A stretch of DNA of 64,000 bases from Mogibacterium sp. (GCA_017405845.1 JAFQZQ010000024.1:1-64000), one strand, 5' to 3'; numbered from the stretch's first letter, positions 50,385 to 59,914 are shown. Notes: generated by a model from the letters alone, not told the origin. Numbers and translations are program-made.

Positions 50385-51641
50385 CTATTGTTTACGATTG
50401 TATATATTGGATACTGCCTCTTTATTGCCACCGATTATGATGACCGCAAGAGCAGCCTGTATTAACATTGCCGCCATTATTATAGTGCGTTCACCCACCA
50501 CTTCGCTCGCCAGTCCGCCTATTGCCTCGCCCAGCAGGGCGCCGAGCATCGACATCATGTTGAAGGCGCCGTTGAAGCGGCCCTTCTTTTCATCGGGAAC
50601 ATAGCTCTGCGTGGCGGATATCCTTATCGTATAAGTTGTGACGCCTCCGATACCTACCATGAAGCACATCACCATCATCACCGGTATCCGGAAGAACAGG
50701 TAAAAGCCCTCCGCCAGCGAATTGAATATGTACAGGGCAAGAGCCAGTGTATACCTCTTTTCGGATGGTATCGCGGTCTTGTAATGGATACCTCCGCCTA
50801 TTGTGCGGCCAACGACCGCGCAGCCCCATACCATCATATAAATGTATTCGCCGTTAGTGAATGTATTCTTGAAGTACGGAAGGGTGATTACATTTTCTAT
50901 CCCCCCTGTCGTAAATATGACCGCAAAGTAGAGCGTTACCGCCAGCAAGCCTCTCTCTCCGGCAAGATATCTGAATCCCTCTTTCATATCGGCAAGCATC
51001 TGGCGTGCCTTGCCGGCGCCTTCTATGGCTGTGGCTTTCTGTGCCTCGATGTATCTTTCATCTGTTCTGATGCGCGTTTCCATTACGGCAGCGGCGAAGA
51101 AACAGATTCCGTTGGCAGCCAGAAGAGGCGCGATGCCTATCCCTTTGTACAGAAAAGCCGATACAGGCACCATGACCATCGAAACGGTATCGAGTATGCT
51201 CTGGATCGAATACGCCTTCTGGTAATTGCCCTCAGTGACCAGCAGCGGATAAAAGCTGTCGTATGCAACCATGTATATGCTTTCTATGCTGCCGATCGCA
51301 AAGCAGAACAACGCAAAGACCGGGAACGAGAACCAGCCCGTCGCCAGTATGGCCGCCATCGCTATGTGCATGCCGGCTGAAATGAAATCCAGCGTATAGA
51401 TAGTTCTTTTTCTTGAGTATCTGTCCAGAATGGCGCCTGAGAACAAAGGCATTATGAGCTGCGGGATGGTGAACATCGCAAGATAGACAGCGTAAAGAAG
51501 TGTGGATTTTGAAATGTCGAGCACCATAAGACTCATGGCAAAGCCGCCAATGGCATTGCCGAACATAGATATCACGGTTCCTACAGTTATTATGGTGAAA
51601 TCCCTCGTCCAGAGGGACGGTATCGCTCTTTCGTCCTCCAT
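50385..51641 (-). CDS. MFS transporter
   Basis: 418-residue permease with about twelve helices. It has the motif A-like loop DRYSRKRTIYTLDFI between helices 2 and 3, and FGNAIGGFAMSLMVLDIS in helix 1. The second half has VPDEKKGRFNGAFNMMSMLG at its matching loop, typical of MFS_3-type exporters of macrolides or enterobactin. It precedes the C69 dipeptidase by 13 bases and follows the YdcF gene by nine, so it probably moves a substrate or product of this operon. The direction is unknown. Confidence 0.88.
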   Translation of the reverse strand: MEDERAIPSLWTRDFTIITVGTVISMFGNAIGGFAMSLMVLDISKSTLLYAVYLAMFTIPQLIMPLFSGAILDRYSRKRTIYTLDFISAGMHIAMAAILATGWFSFPVFALFCFAIGSIESIYMVAYDSFYPLLVTEGNYQKAYSIQSILDTVSMVMVPVSAFLYKGIGIAPLLAANGICFFAAAVMETRIRTDERYIEAQKATAIEGAGKARQMLADMKEGFRYLAGERGLLAVTLYFAVIFTTGGIENVITLPYFKNTFTNGEYIYMMVWGCAVVGRTIGGGIHYKTAIPSEKRYTLALALYIFNSLAEGFYLFFRIPVMMVMCFMVGIGGVTTYTIRISATQSYVPDEKKGRFNGAFNMMSMLGALLGEAIGGLASEVVGERTIIMAAMLIQAALAVIIIGGNKEAVSNIYNRKQ

Positions 51642-51650
51642 CAGTATGTA

Positions 51651-52691
51651 TTATTTAGCTGTTATAAGCATTATCGTGAACCACATCCAGAAACCCCAGC
51701 CAAGAACAAACATTATCGCGTGTTTTTTCTCGGTATGTATCGCGATGAACTCACGGATGAGAGCACTCGGCCAGTAATAGAATGCTACATGGCTTCCGAT
51801 GCCCTTGCACCTGAGTCCTACCCTGCGGCAATATCTTAACGCTCTGTAAACGTGGTAGTTGCTTGTCACAAGAGCAGTATACTTTCTGCCCTCGCGGCTG
51901 TCTATGATCTCTTTTGAGAATCTCAGATTCTCCATCGTCGTTGTCGACTTGTCTTCCATTATGATATCGCTCTCAGGTATACCCTGCTCGAGCAGGTATC
52001 TCTTCATGGCCTCGGCCTCAGATATGCTCTCGTCAGAACCCTTTCCGCCCGAAGGTATGAGTTTTGTGGGAGAAGGATCGCTGCGGTAAACGAGTATTGC
52101 CTTGTCCAGTCTCTCCTGCAGCAACTTCGACACCTTCTCACCATTGATAAGGCCTGCTCCGTGAATGATCACGTAGTCGAAGTCCTTGCTCCTCGGGATT
52201 ATCATGAGAAACACCGAATAGATCATGAATATGAGAAATATGACCGAGCCATATATTACTGTAACAGCAATGAGTGATGTTGCGAGGAATACTTTGGAGT
52301 GAAGATAAATCTGCTGCGCCTCAAGGCCGAATATCCTGGCATAAAGGACGACATTGTTCGCAGTAATCACCTCTCCGACCAGTATTGCTGCTCCAAGCGC
52401 CAGCGAGAGCAGGTGCGCCGCACTCCTGCCTTCATTCCTTATCATCACGATACCATTGTGTATCAGAAAGAACGGTACTATCAGAAGAGCAACCACTGTC
52501 AGCGTAAACGTCCCCATGATCACCTCTCGCGTATGCTCTCCGGAGATGGCAACAGTAAGGGGTGCCAGCGAAAGCAGCGCGAAGAACAGCAGGTAACAGT
52601 TACGGTATCTGCTTCTGTCCTTGCTGAATGAATAATAGAACACAAACCAGAATATCAGTGTGAATAATGTTGTGATCAGAATTCCACTCAT
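51651..52691 (-). CDS. YdcF/SanA-type membrane protein (DUF218)
   Basis: 346-residue protein with several N-terminal helices and a cytoplasmic DUF218 domain from about residue 175 (YVIIHGAGLINGEKVSKLLQ). The domain has the family motifs LIPSGGKGSDESISEAEAMK, EDKSTTTMENLRFSKEII and LVTSNYHVYRALRYCRR. E. coli YdcF binds S-adenosylmethionine, and SanA affects envelope permeability; the function here is unknown. I chose the ATG at 52689-52691, six bases after GAGGT, over one at 52739. It is the first gene of the AcnX-esterase series. Confidence 0.85.
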   Translation of the reverse strand: MSGILITTLFTLIFWFVFYYSFSKDRSRYRNCYLLFFALLSLAPLTVAISGEHTREVIMGTFTLTVVALLIVPFFLIHNGIVMIRNEGRSAAHLLSLALGAAILVGEVITANNVVLYARIFGLEAQQIYLHSKVFLATSLIAVTVIYGSVIFLIFMIYSVFLMIIPRSKDFDYVIIHGAGLINGEKVSKLLQERLDKAILVYRSDPSPTKLIPSGGKGSDESISEAEAMKRYLLEQGIPESDIIMEDKSTTTMENLRFSKEIIDSREGRKYTALVTSNYHVYRALRYCRRVGLRCKGIGSHVAFYYWPSALIREFIAIHTEKKHAIMFVLGWGFWMWFTIMLITAK

Positions 52692-52758
52692 TATCAGACC
52701 TCGCATAAACATAATTCGCAAAGCTGTAAAGCCCGACACTTAATTATATCTCACACAC

Positions 52759-52790
52759 AAAAAAAGGACTACCTCAGCGGCAGTCCTTTT
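52759..52790. terminator. Terminator behind the Na/Pi-family gene
   Basis: GGACT/AGTCC stem with flanking AAAA/TTTT, a 12-base loop and seven T on the minus strand. A -10 TATAAT for the next operon lies directly beyond it (minus strand, about 52743-52748). Confidence 0.7.
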
Positions 52791-52805
52791 GTAGTTTTTA
52801 TCGGT

Positions 52806-54563
52806 CTAAATCGCAAATCTCTTCTGGTATTCCTCAAAGTGATCTTTAAAGAACTCATCCTGTCTGAAGTCAGGCTGCTTGTGGTATGCGTGCAGGCCTT
52901 CCACTTCAGAAATCATCTCCAGAATATCCACGGCGATGTTGCTGCAGTGATCGGCGATACGCTCATAATCGGTGATCATGTCGTTGAATACGAAGCCGTG
53001 CTCAAGAGTGCACTCCTGTCTGCTGATTCTTTCAACATGATTGGTCTTCATTGTATCGCAGAGATCATCAATGACTTCCTCCAGAGGATCGATCAGCAGC
53101 GCATTGTTGTAGTTATTGTTAGCAAAGCAGAATATTGTGACGTCTGTGATCTCCCTGATAGCATCCTCCAGCACTGTCAGTTCGTGTAATGCACTGTCTG
53201 AGAACACTATCTTCTTTTCGTTTATCTCTTCTATCGATTCCGCGATATTCCTTGCGTGGTCGGACATTCTCTCAAAGTCAGACAGCACTCTCAAGTTTTT
53301 GCTTACCTCTCTGGAATGTTCCTCATCCAGATCGGATGAAGTAAGTTTGAACAGATAGTTTCCGAGTTTATCTTCGTAACGGTCAATAACTCTCTCAAGG
53401 TCTATTACCCTCTTGAGGCCGTCTTTGCTGTATTCCCTTCTGACTTCAATGACACCCATTACACTCTCAAGTGTCTTAGCCGCCATGGAATCAATAACCT
53501 CTTTGGTTTGCGCCAGAGCAAGCGTAGGGTGATCGAGGAATCTCGGCTCGAGCTTGTCCATATCCGCCTTCTCTTCCAGAGCTTCCTGACTTTCCGGGAA
53601 CATCGCAACGACCAGCTTCTCCAGAAGTCCGATACAAGGAGCCAGCAGTATCACGACAGCCAGCCTGTAGAGCGTATTCGTAAGAGCTACGCTGACCATG
53701 CTCATCTCCATTGTCATGAATTCGAAATGGACTATCGCGTTAACGATGTAGAAAATGCCTCCGACCAGTACGGCTCCGAGTACGTCGATTATGAGGTAGA
53801 CAAAAGCCGTTCTCTTACCGTTGACGCTCGCTCCGAGAGCACTCAGCATTACCGGCACGGAAGCACCGATACCGATACCCATGAGGATCGGGAATGCCAT
53901 GTCGAACTCAACAGCTCCAGTCACCGCGAGGGCCTGGAGAATACCGACTGCAGCGCTCGCGCTCTGAATAACAGCTGTCACGAGTACACCGATCAGCACG
54001 CCCAGAACCGGGTTTGTAAAGCTCGTCATCATATCGATGAATTTCGGGTCGGTTCTCAGAGGAACGATCGCTCCCGACATCATGCTCATGCCGTACATCA
54101 GTACTGCGAAGCCGAGCATTATGCCGCCGATGTTCTTATGCGCAGTTTTCTTCGCGAACATCCAAAGCACGATACCTATGAGAGCCACAACTCCGGTCAG
54201 CACCTCTGTGCTGAACATCGAAGCGATGCCGCCGCCCGAGCCCAGGCTGTTGAGGGCAAGTATCCAGCCGGTGATACTCGTACCGAGTATGGCTCCGAGG
54301 ACTATGCCTATCGCCTGTTTGACCTGCATCATGCCGGAGTTTACGAAACCGACGACCATTACGGATGTGGCTGATGATGACTGTATCGCCGCCGTTACAC
54401 CGGTTCCGAGGATGATTCCCTTAATAGGGTTTCCTGCCAGCTTGTACAGGATCATCTCCATCTTGCTTCCTGCTACCTTTTTGAGCGAGTCTCCCATGAC
54501 CGACATTCCGAATAGGAACATCGCCACTCCGCCCAGCAGGGATATTATGTTAGTTGCATCCAT
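52806..54563 (-). CDS. Na/Pi-cotransporter-family protein with PhoU-like domain
   Basis: 585-residue membrane protein of the SLC34/NptA-type family. Two repeated QSSSAT-type motifs mark the core: TGVTAAIQSSSATSVMVVGF near residue 60 and VTAVIQSASAAVGILQAL near 200. After eight or so helices, residues 355-585 form PhoU-like helical bundles (LRVLSDFERMSDHARNIAES, DMITDYERIADHCSNIAVDI). Classic members take up phosphate with Na+; some bacterial ones export phosphate. A yybP-ykoY type manganese riboswitch with terminator controls the gene, so its true role may be linked to Mn or Ca stress. Confidence 0.92.
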   Translation of the reverse strand: MDATNIISLLGGVAMFLFGMSVMGDSLKKVAGSKMEMILYKLAGNPIKGIILGTGVTAAIQSSSATSVMVVGFVNSGMMQVKQAIGIVLGAILGTSITGWILALNSLGSGGGIASMFSTEVLTGVVALIGIVLWMFAKKTAHKNIGGIMLGFAVLMYGMSMMSGAIVPLRTDPKFIDMMTSFTNPVLGVLIGVLVTAVIQSASAAVGILQALAVTGAVEFDMAFPILMGIGIGASVPVMLSALGASVNGKRTAFVYLIIDVLGAVLVGGIFYIVNAIVHFEFMTMEMSMVSVALTNTLYRLAVVILLAPCIGLLEKLVVAMFPESQEALEEKADMDKLEPRFLDHPTLALAQTKEVIDSMAAKTLESVMGVIEVRREYSKDGLKRVIDLERVIDRYEDKLGNYLFKLTSSDLDEEHSREVSKNLRVLSDFERMSDHARNIAESIEEINEKKIVFSDSALHELTVLEDAIREITDVTIFCFANNNYNNALLIDPLEEVIDDLCDTMKTNHVERISRQECTLEHGFVFNDMITDYERIADHCSNIAVDILEMISEVEGLHAYHKQPDFRQDEFFKDHFEEYQKRFAI

Positions 54564-54590
54564 ATAATATTTCCTTCCTCTCTACCCCTG

Positions 54591-54713
54591 ATATATAAAA
54601 GAGACTTATACCGAAAAGCACCGGCATAAGTCTCGCTACTTCGAACATATTCCGGGGCACATCGTCCCGTATTGACGAAATATGTAACGCATTTCTGCGC
54701 AAGCTACTCCCTT
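54591..54713 (-). ncRNA. yybP-ykoY (manganese) riboswitch with terminator
   Basis: Read on the minus strand from 54713. GGGAGTAGC opens the aptamer; a CGCA-GAAA-TGCG hairpin follows; then CATATT-TCGTCAAT-stem-CGG-AATATG, with the conserved TCGTCAAT and CGG segments facing each other; then TAGCGAGAC. These match the conserved blocks of the yybP-ykoY class in order. The aptamer 3' side (GAGACTTATGCCG) is also the 5' arm of a terminator whose other arm is CGGTATAAGTCTC (54601-54613), followed by TTTTATATAT. Known members are Mn2+ sensors, usually ON switches, and this terminator layout fits that. Confidence 0.85.
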
Positions 54714-54729
54714 GTTTTTACCAAACCAA

Positions 54730-54758
54730 ATATCACATAAAACGAACTGGTTTGTCAA
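54730..54758 (-). promoter_or_regulatory. Promoter of the riboswitch-controlled gene
   Basis: Minus strand TTGACA (54753-54758), 17 bases, TGATAT (weak -10). It places the start of transcription just ahead of the aptamer. Confidence 0.5.
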
Positions 54759-54797
54759 CACATTTAATCAGATATGAGCTCAAGAATTTCAAAGAAA

Positions 54798-55949
54798 TCA
54801 GCCCTCGAACATCTCCGATACCTTCTTGAGCAGCTCCCTTATTTCAAGGTGCTGTGGGCATACCGCCTCGCACATTCCGCACTCGATGCAGTCGCTTGGC
54901 TTTCCGGCACCTTCTGTTATCTTTTCGAATGTGGACCATGGGTTGACCTGATTGAAAAGGACCTTCCCGTTATAGGTCGAGAACAGCGACGGTATCTTTA
55001 TCTCCATCGGGCAGTGATTCTCCTCGATGCAGTATCTGCAGCCGGTGCACGGGATCGCTCCCATCGAGTTGAAAACATCAACCACCTTCCACACTGCCTC
55101 GAGCTCCTTTTCGCTGAGAGGAGCGAATTCTCCGTCGCAGCAGCTGAAGATATTCAGGTTGTCTTCCATCTGCTCCATGTTGCTCATGCCGGAGAGCACC
55201 ATCTCGATGCCGTCGAAGCCTGCAGCAAACCTGAGAGCATAACCCGCATTGCTGCAGTCAGACCCGGTCTCGGCTCTGAGCTCATCGAACACCTTCTGCG
55301 CGTCTTCAGGCAGATTGACCAGATTGCCTCCTCTTACAGGCTCCATGATCAGCACCGGCTTGTTGTGCCTGCGGCATACCTCATAAACCTTGCGGCTCTC
55401 AACGGACACGCTTTCGTAGTCGAGATAGTTGAACTGGATCTGAACCACCTCTACGTCAGGATATTCCGTAAGTATGCGATCAAGCACCTCAGCTTTGTCG
55501 TGGAACGAAAGTCCGACGTGGCGCACCTTGCCCTCCGCCTTCAGATCGAAAGCGGTCTCATAAGCACGGCACTTCTTGAAGAACTCGAAGTTCTCTGCAT
55601 TCTGAGCATGCATAAGCAGAAAGTCGAAGTACTCCACCCCGCAGGCTTCGAGCTGTGAGTCTATCAGAGGTCGGATGTCCTCCTCGGATTTGAAATATGC
55701 GTCAGTCAGCTTGTCTGTAAGGATGTACTCGCTGCGGTCGTGCCTCGAAGAAAGGCATTCCCTCACGGCTATCTCACTCTTTCCGTCGTGATATCCATGT
55801 GCGGTGTCGAAGTAGTTGAAGCCTCTTTCGAGGAATCTGTCTACCATTGCACACACCTGCTCATTATCTATCTCGCCGTCTTTCATCGGCAGTCTCATCA
55901 TGCCGAAGGCAAGATGCTTTTTGGCTTCTTTGAATTCTCTGTTGTTCAT
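54798..55949 (-). CDS. Aldo/keto reductase with two 4Fe-4S cluster motifs
   Basis: 383 residues: an aldo/keto reductase barrel (1-290) followed by a ferredoxin-type end. The barrel has FGMMRLPMK, FNYFDTAHGYHDGKSE with the catalytic Asp/Tyr pair, and LLMHAQNAEN. Two cysteine clusters, CTGCRYCIEENHCP and CIECGMCEAVCPQHLEI, can bind 4Fe-4S clusters near residues 300 and 360. It probably reduces a carbonyl compound with electrons from a ferredoxin or flavin instead of, or besides, NAD(P)H. It follows the glycyl radical enzyme by 18 bases and may reduce the aldehyde or ketone it produces. Confidence 0.9.
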   Translation of the reverse strand: MNNREFKEAKKHLAFGMMRLPMKDGEIDNEQVCAMVDRFLERGFNYFDTAHGYHDGKSEIAVRECLSSRHDRSEYILTDKLTDAYFKSEEDIRPLIDSQLEACGVEYFDFLLMHAQNAENFEFFKKCRAYETAFDLKAEGKVRHVGLSFHDKAEVLDRILTEYPDVEVVQIQFNYLDYESVSVESRKVYEVCRRHNKPVLIMEPVRGGNLVNLPEDAQKVFDELRAETGSDCSNAGYALRFAAGFDGIEMVLSGMSNMEQMEDNLNIFSCCDGEFAPLSEKELEAVWKVVDVFNSMGAIPCTGCRYCIEENHCPMEIKIPSLFSTYNGKVLFNQVNPWSTFEKITEGAGKPSDCIECGMCEAVCPQHLEIRELLKKVSEMFEG

Positions 55950-55967
55950 GCTTATGTCCCCCTTTTT

Positions 55968-58931
55968 CTACATGCTGTAATCAGCGCGGCGTACGAGCTC
56001 AAGCTGCAGGTCGCGGTTGAGTTGTGTGAAGTATGCGTTGTAGCCTGAGATGCGCACCATGAGGTCTTTATACTCCTCAGGCCTTGCCATAGCGGCGCGC
56101 ATAGTTGCCGAGGATACCACGTTGAACTGCATCTGCATGCCTCCCATCGTTGCATATGCCTTTGCGTAGTTCTTTACGTGCTCCACTGTCTGCTCGTGGC
56201 TGTCTCTCGGCGACGGATTCACCTTAACATTGAAGGCGATGTTGTTGTTCATGCTTGTTGGTTCGAGCTTAGTAACGTCACGGATGTTGTCGAGCAGGCT
56301 CTTCGAAGCGTTCGCTTCAGGCGTAAGGCCCGGAGTAAACGGCTCGTATGCCAGACGGCCCGAAGGCAGGGCGCCTGTAAGCGCTCCGAACGCTACATGG
56401 TTTGACATCGACCAGAAGCCCGTTGTGTAGTGTCCGCCACGGAAGTTTATATGCTCCCAGAAGCAGTCCTTCATGAACTTCGTAACGCGGTTTGCTATTT
56501 CAACAGCTTCGTCGCTGCCGGAGCCGAACCGCGGAGTCTCGGTCAGGATGATGCTGCGCATCACCTCATACCCCTCAAAGTTGACCCGTACAGCTTCGAC
56601 CAGCTGTCTGAATGTGTATTTTTTGCGGTCATAGACAAGGCTCTTTATGGCCATGAGCGAATCGACTATATCCGCCAGACCAATGCACGCCGTACCCGAT
56701 GAATTGTATTTGGCTCCGCCCTTTGTTACGTCGAGACCCTTCTCGATGCAGTTGTCTACCATTGCCGACATGAGCGGTGTAGGACGGAGAACCGCATGTG
56801 CCTCACCAAGCAGATTGTTATACTCGCAGGTAAGATCTGCCAGAAACGAAAGCTGCTTAAAGAACGCCTCAAGGAATTGCTCGAAGGTCTTGAAGTCTGC
56901 TATTTCGCCTGTCTTTGGCCCGAGGTGCCAGCGCATCAGAGGATGATAGCCGTTATATAGGGCCATCTCGAGCGCGGCTACCATGTTGAACATCATGCAG
57001 TTGGTATGACCGATGTGTTTACCGGATATGGTCGGTTCCACGCAGCCGGTCGCAGACCAGTCGCGGAGGTCCTCAGGTGCGTAATTGTGATCGACAAGCG
57101 AAGCCATCACGACCTCGTCATTGTGTATCGAAGGAGTTGAAGTTGTATGTACATTGACCTCGCAGAGCCTGCGCAGGTAAGTTTCGCTGTTCTTCGAAGA
57201 GTTATAGCGCGCGTTGATGTTAGGATCGCGTATGCCGAGCAGCTCGGTCACCTTGAGGAATACGTACGTCATATCGTTAACTGCATCTTCGCCCTCCGGC
57301 GTGATGCCTCCCAGCGTGATAGCCTGGTCGGACGAGCTGCCTCCGAAGAGATAATTGCCGATGTCCGGAACAAGAGGCACGTGATCCTGGCAGCGCAGGT
57401 AGAAGCATCCGAGAAGTTCGATCACATGCGAGATGTACTCGTCACGCTCCTCCTTCGTTTTCAGCTTTGCCATGTCCGCCTCAAAGATCGGCTGCAGCCA
57501 CTGATCCATTCGGCCGAGCGAGAAGCCCGCATTCGTGCTCTCCATGTGTACGCCTACCCAGTGTACCCAGATAGCATGGACCGCCTCGTCCATATTACGG
57601 GCCGGGAATTCAGGTGAATGCCCAACCGCTTCCGCGATGACCTCGAGTTCCTTCTTTCTTTTAGGATCTGTCTCTGCGGCAGCTTCCTTACGGGCCTGCT
57701 CAGCCAGATGCCTTGCATAAGCTATCATGCCCTCGTAGCAAAGTATCATCGCTTCGAGCTCATTGCGCTTTTCCTCCGTCACATCAGGCTTTGCCAGCTC
57801 CGCCTTCACCTCGTCGATGATGCCTGTAAGACCAAGTCTCAGAAGTTTAGGATAATCGAGTATTGTATGCGACAGCGCGACAGTCTTCCACATAAAGCAT
57901 GCTGCCCAGCGCTCGTCAAGCTGCTGGCAAAGCGGTTCATTATATGTATCGCGCACATATTCTCTGAAGTTGCGATGTACCCAGTACGGGAATACATCCT
58001 GGCTTAGTGCCTTGATCTCCCAGTCCTCGAGCGGTTCGTAAGGTTGTATCATACGCTCGCTCACAGTCAGGAGCTCGCCCCAGATGAGAAGGCCGACACC
58101 GTCAGGGTATATAGGAACGCCGATCTCCTTTGTCGTTGTGGTTCCGGCAAGCAGGTCGCCCTTGCGGATTATAGGCTTTCTGTTCTCCATCAGATATTTG
58201 AACATATGACCCTGGCGGAGTTCAGGCACCCACGGTGTGCCGTCCGGCTTCGTCTCGAAGCCGTTTTTGCGATGCCACTCTGTCTGCAGCACTGCCCTTT
58301 CGGTGCAGATCGCAGGGCGGTCACTCAGATGCTTATCGAGGTATTTCATCAGCCTCGGGAAGTCTTCTTTTTTATATGTTGAAAGATAAGGATCGTCCTT
58401 GATGCATTTGACGCCCGCATCCACCTTGTCAGCCTTGAGGAATTCCATAGGCGGACGCACGCGCTCAGCATCCGGGTCCTCTGCCATCGCCCTGCCGGTC
58501 TCGGCTCTTTCCTCTGCCTGTGCGTGCATCTGCTTTATCTGCTTGTTTTTCATCAGAACAGAAATCATCAGGTTGAAGAGTTCCAGATACTGCATGTTGC
58601 CGCTGCTGGCCATTTTGTTTTTGAGCATGAGGTTGAGCACTTCGTTAGGCGGCAGTGAAGCCAGCTGTGCCAGCACCCCTACATCCTTCAGAATGAGCTT
58701 CGTGTCTACGCCCTCAACACTATTTTTGATCTTTGCCTTGCCATCCTTGAACCAGATGCTCTGAGCCACCTCCCCGTTCTCGGTGGTAAGGCCGATGGAA
58801 AAGTTGATCCAGCCATCCCTGGATTTCAGATACTCCTGATTCTTTTTGACCTTTGTGAATTCAAAAGCAAAGGCATGGAGCACTGCATTTGCGATCCTGT
58901 TTGCCGCAATTCCCGCTGCGCTGCTGTTCAT
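55968..58931 (-). CDS. Glycyl radical enzyme with N-terminal SCP2-like domain
   Basis: 987 residues, about 200 longer than usual glycyl radical enzymes. Residues 10-125 look like an SCP2 sterol-carrier domain (SIWFKDGKAKIKNSVEGVDT, LASLPPNEVLNLMLKNKM). The catalytic part follows from about 155. The active-site cysteine is Cys630 with Glu632 in TGCVEP, the Cys-x-Glu pattern of dehydratases, CutC and related lyases, not the Cys-Cys of pyruvate formate-lyase. The glycyl radical residue is Gly963 in RISGYNAYF, 24 residues from the end. I place the start at 58931, six bases after AGGAGG. The SCP2 domain suggests a lipid-like or hydrophobic substrate. The activase is encoded 11 bases upstream and the AKR 18 bases downstream. 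Confidence 0.9.
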   Translation of the reverse strand: MNSSAAGIAANRIANAVLHAFAFEFTKVKKNQEYLKSRDGWINFSIGLTTENGEVAQSIWFKDGKAKIKNSVEGVDTKLILKDVGVLAQLASLPPNEVLNLMLKNKMASSGNMQYLELFNLMISVLMKNKQIKQMHAQAEERAETGRAMAEDPDAERVRPPMEFLKADKVDAGVKCIKDDPYLSTYKKEDFPRLMKYLDKHLSDRPAICTERAVLQTEWHRKNGFETKPDGTPWVPELRQGHMFKYLMENRKPIIRKGDLLAGTTTTKEIGVPIYPDGVGLLIWGELLTVSERMIQPYEPLEDWEIKALSQDVFPYWVHRNFREYVRDTYNEPLCQQLDERWAACFMWKTVALSHTILDYPKLLRLGLTGIIDEVKAELAKPDVTEEKRNELEAMILCYEGMIAYARHLAEQARKEAAAETDPKRKKELEVIAEAVGHSPEFPARNMDEAVHAIWVHWVGVHMESTNAGFSLGRMDQWLQPIFEADMAKLKTKEERDEYISHVIELLGCFYLRCQDHVPLVPDIGNYLFGGSSSDQAITLGGITPEGEDAVNDMTYVFLKVTELLGIRDPNINARYNSSKNSETYLRRLCEVNVHTTSTPSIHNDEVVMASLVDHNYAPEDLRDWSATGCVEPTISGKHIGHTNCMMFNMVAALEMALYNGYHPLMRWHLGPKTGEIADFKTFEQFLEAFFKQLSFLADLTCEYNNLLGEAHAVLRPTPLMSAMVDNCIEKGLDVTKGGAKYNSSGTACIGLADIVDSLMAIKSLVYDRKKYTFRQLVEAVRVNFEGYEVMRSIILTETPRFGSGSDEAVEIANRVTKFMKDCFWEHINFRGGHYTTGFWSMSNHVAFGALTGALPSGRLAYEPFTPGLTPEANASKSLLDNIRDVTKLEPTSMNNNIAFNVKVNPSPRDSHEQTVEHVKNYAKAYATMGGMQMQFNVVSSATMRAAMARPEEYKDLMVRISGYNAYFTQLNRDLQLELVRRADYSM

Positions 58932-58942
58932 AACTCTCCTCC

Positions 58943-59854
58943 TTAACAATCAACACCTCTACGGCGGAATATATCTTTACAGTGTTCTAGTTTATCGTTA
59001 CTCTGCCAGGATTTGACCCCCTTAAGCTCGTCTGCCAGTCCCACACCCAGCTTTTCTGTTTTGACATACCACGTAGGATTATATGGCAGTAATTCCGTCT
59101 TCGTTACACCTGTCTCTGTGTAGAGCTCCGCAATAGCCTCGAGGTTATCGTCTGTATCGGTTATATCCGGTATGAGCGGGGTTCGAGGCAGGAAAGAAAA
59201 ACCCATCTCTTCGGAGTCTGCAACCAGCTTCCTGAAGTTCTCCAGGATAATATCATTGTATACGCCACAATATTTCTTATGCGCATCACGGTCCATGATT
59301 TTAACATCCATGTAAATGCTGGATACATACGGCAGCAGTTTTTCGCGCACCATGTCGTAATTGAACATCCCGCAGGTCTCTATGTGTACCCGTATGCCGG
59401 CTTCGGTCAGTTTTTTTGCAAGTTCGCCTACCCATTCAGTGAACATCGTAGGCTCGCCTCCGGTCAGAGTAACTCCACCGCCAGACACATCATAGAAAGG
59501 CTTGTCAGCGGCACACTTACGTACGATGTCCTCTATATCCATCGGCGTGCCGGTACGCTGCAATGCTTTTGGCGGACAGCTCTGAACGCATGTAAAGCAT
59601 CGGACGCACTTTGTCCGGTCTACTATTCCCGGTTTTGAAGGGTCTGCAGCGCCACTCGGGCATACCTTGCGGCAGGTTCCGCAGCCTATGCAATCTGCAA
59701 GCGAAACCGACAGCTCAGCTTCCACACTTTTGCTCTCCGGATTGTGGCACCAGATGCAGCGCAGAGGGCAGCCCTTGAAAAAAACTGCCGTCCGGATCCC
59801 CGGGCCGTCATCCAGAGAATTTCCTTTAAGTTCGAGCACAAGCGGACTGTTCAT
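58943..59854 (-). CDS. Glycyl radical enzyme activase (radical SAM)
   Basis: 303-residue activating enzyme. The SAM-binding cluster motif is CPLRCIWC near residue 29 (CxxxCxxC), preceded by GPGIRTAVFFKG. Two further 4Fe-4S clusters are encoded by CIGCGTCRKVCP and CVRCFTCVQSCP at 55-100, as in activases of dehydratase-type enzymes. SGGGVTLTGGEP binds SAM. It abstracts a hydrogen from Gly963 of the neighbouring enzyme with the 5'-deoxyadenosyl radical. The stop overlaps the ribosome-site region of the enzyme gene, so the two are tightly coupled. Confidence 0.95.
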   Translation of the reverse strand: MNSPLVLELKGNSLDDGPGIRTAVFFKGCPLRCIWCHNPESKSVEAELSVSLADCIGCGTCRKVCPSGAADPSKPGIVDRTKCVRCFTCVQSCPPKALQRTGTPMDIEDIVRKCAADKPFYDVSGGGVTLTGGEPTMFTEWVGELAKKLTEAGIRVHIETCGMFNYDMVREKLLPYVSSIYMDVKIMDRDAHKKYCGVYNDIILENFRKLVADSEEMGFSFLPRTPLIPDITDTDDNLEAIAELYTETGVTKTELLPYNPTWYVKTEKLGVGLADELKGVKSWQSNDKLEHCKDIFRRRGVDC

Positions 59855-59872
59855 TGATTCCTTTCTCCATAC

Positions 59873-59914
59873 AAAAAGGGCTGGGTATTATGTATTAATT
59901 ATAATACTCAGCCC
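59873..59914 (-). terminator. Terminator between the lysR unit and the activase gene
   Basis: 14-base arms (59901-59914 and 59878-59891) pair with one mismatch and are followed by TTTTTG on the minus strand. It ends 19 bases before the activase start. Confidence 0.85.
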
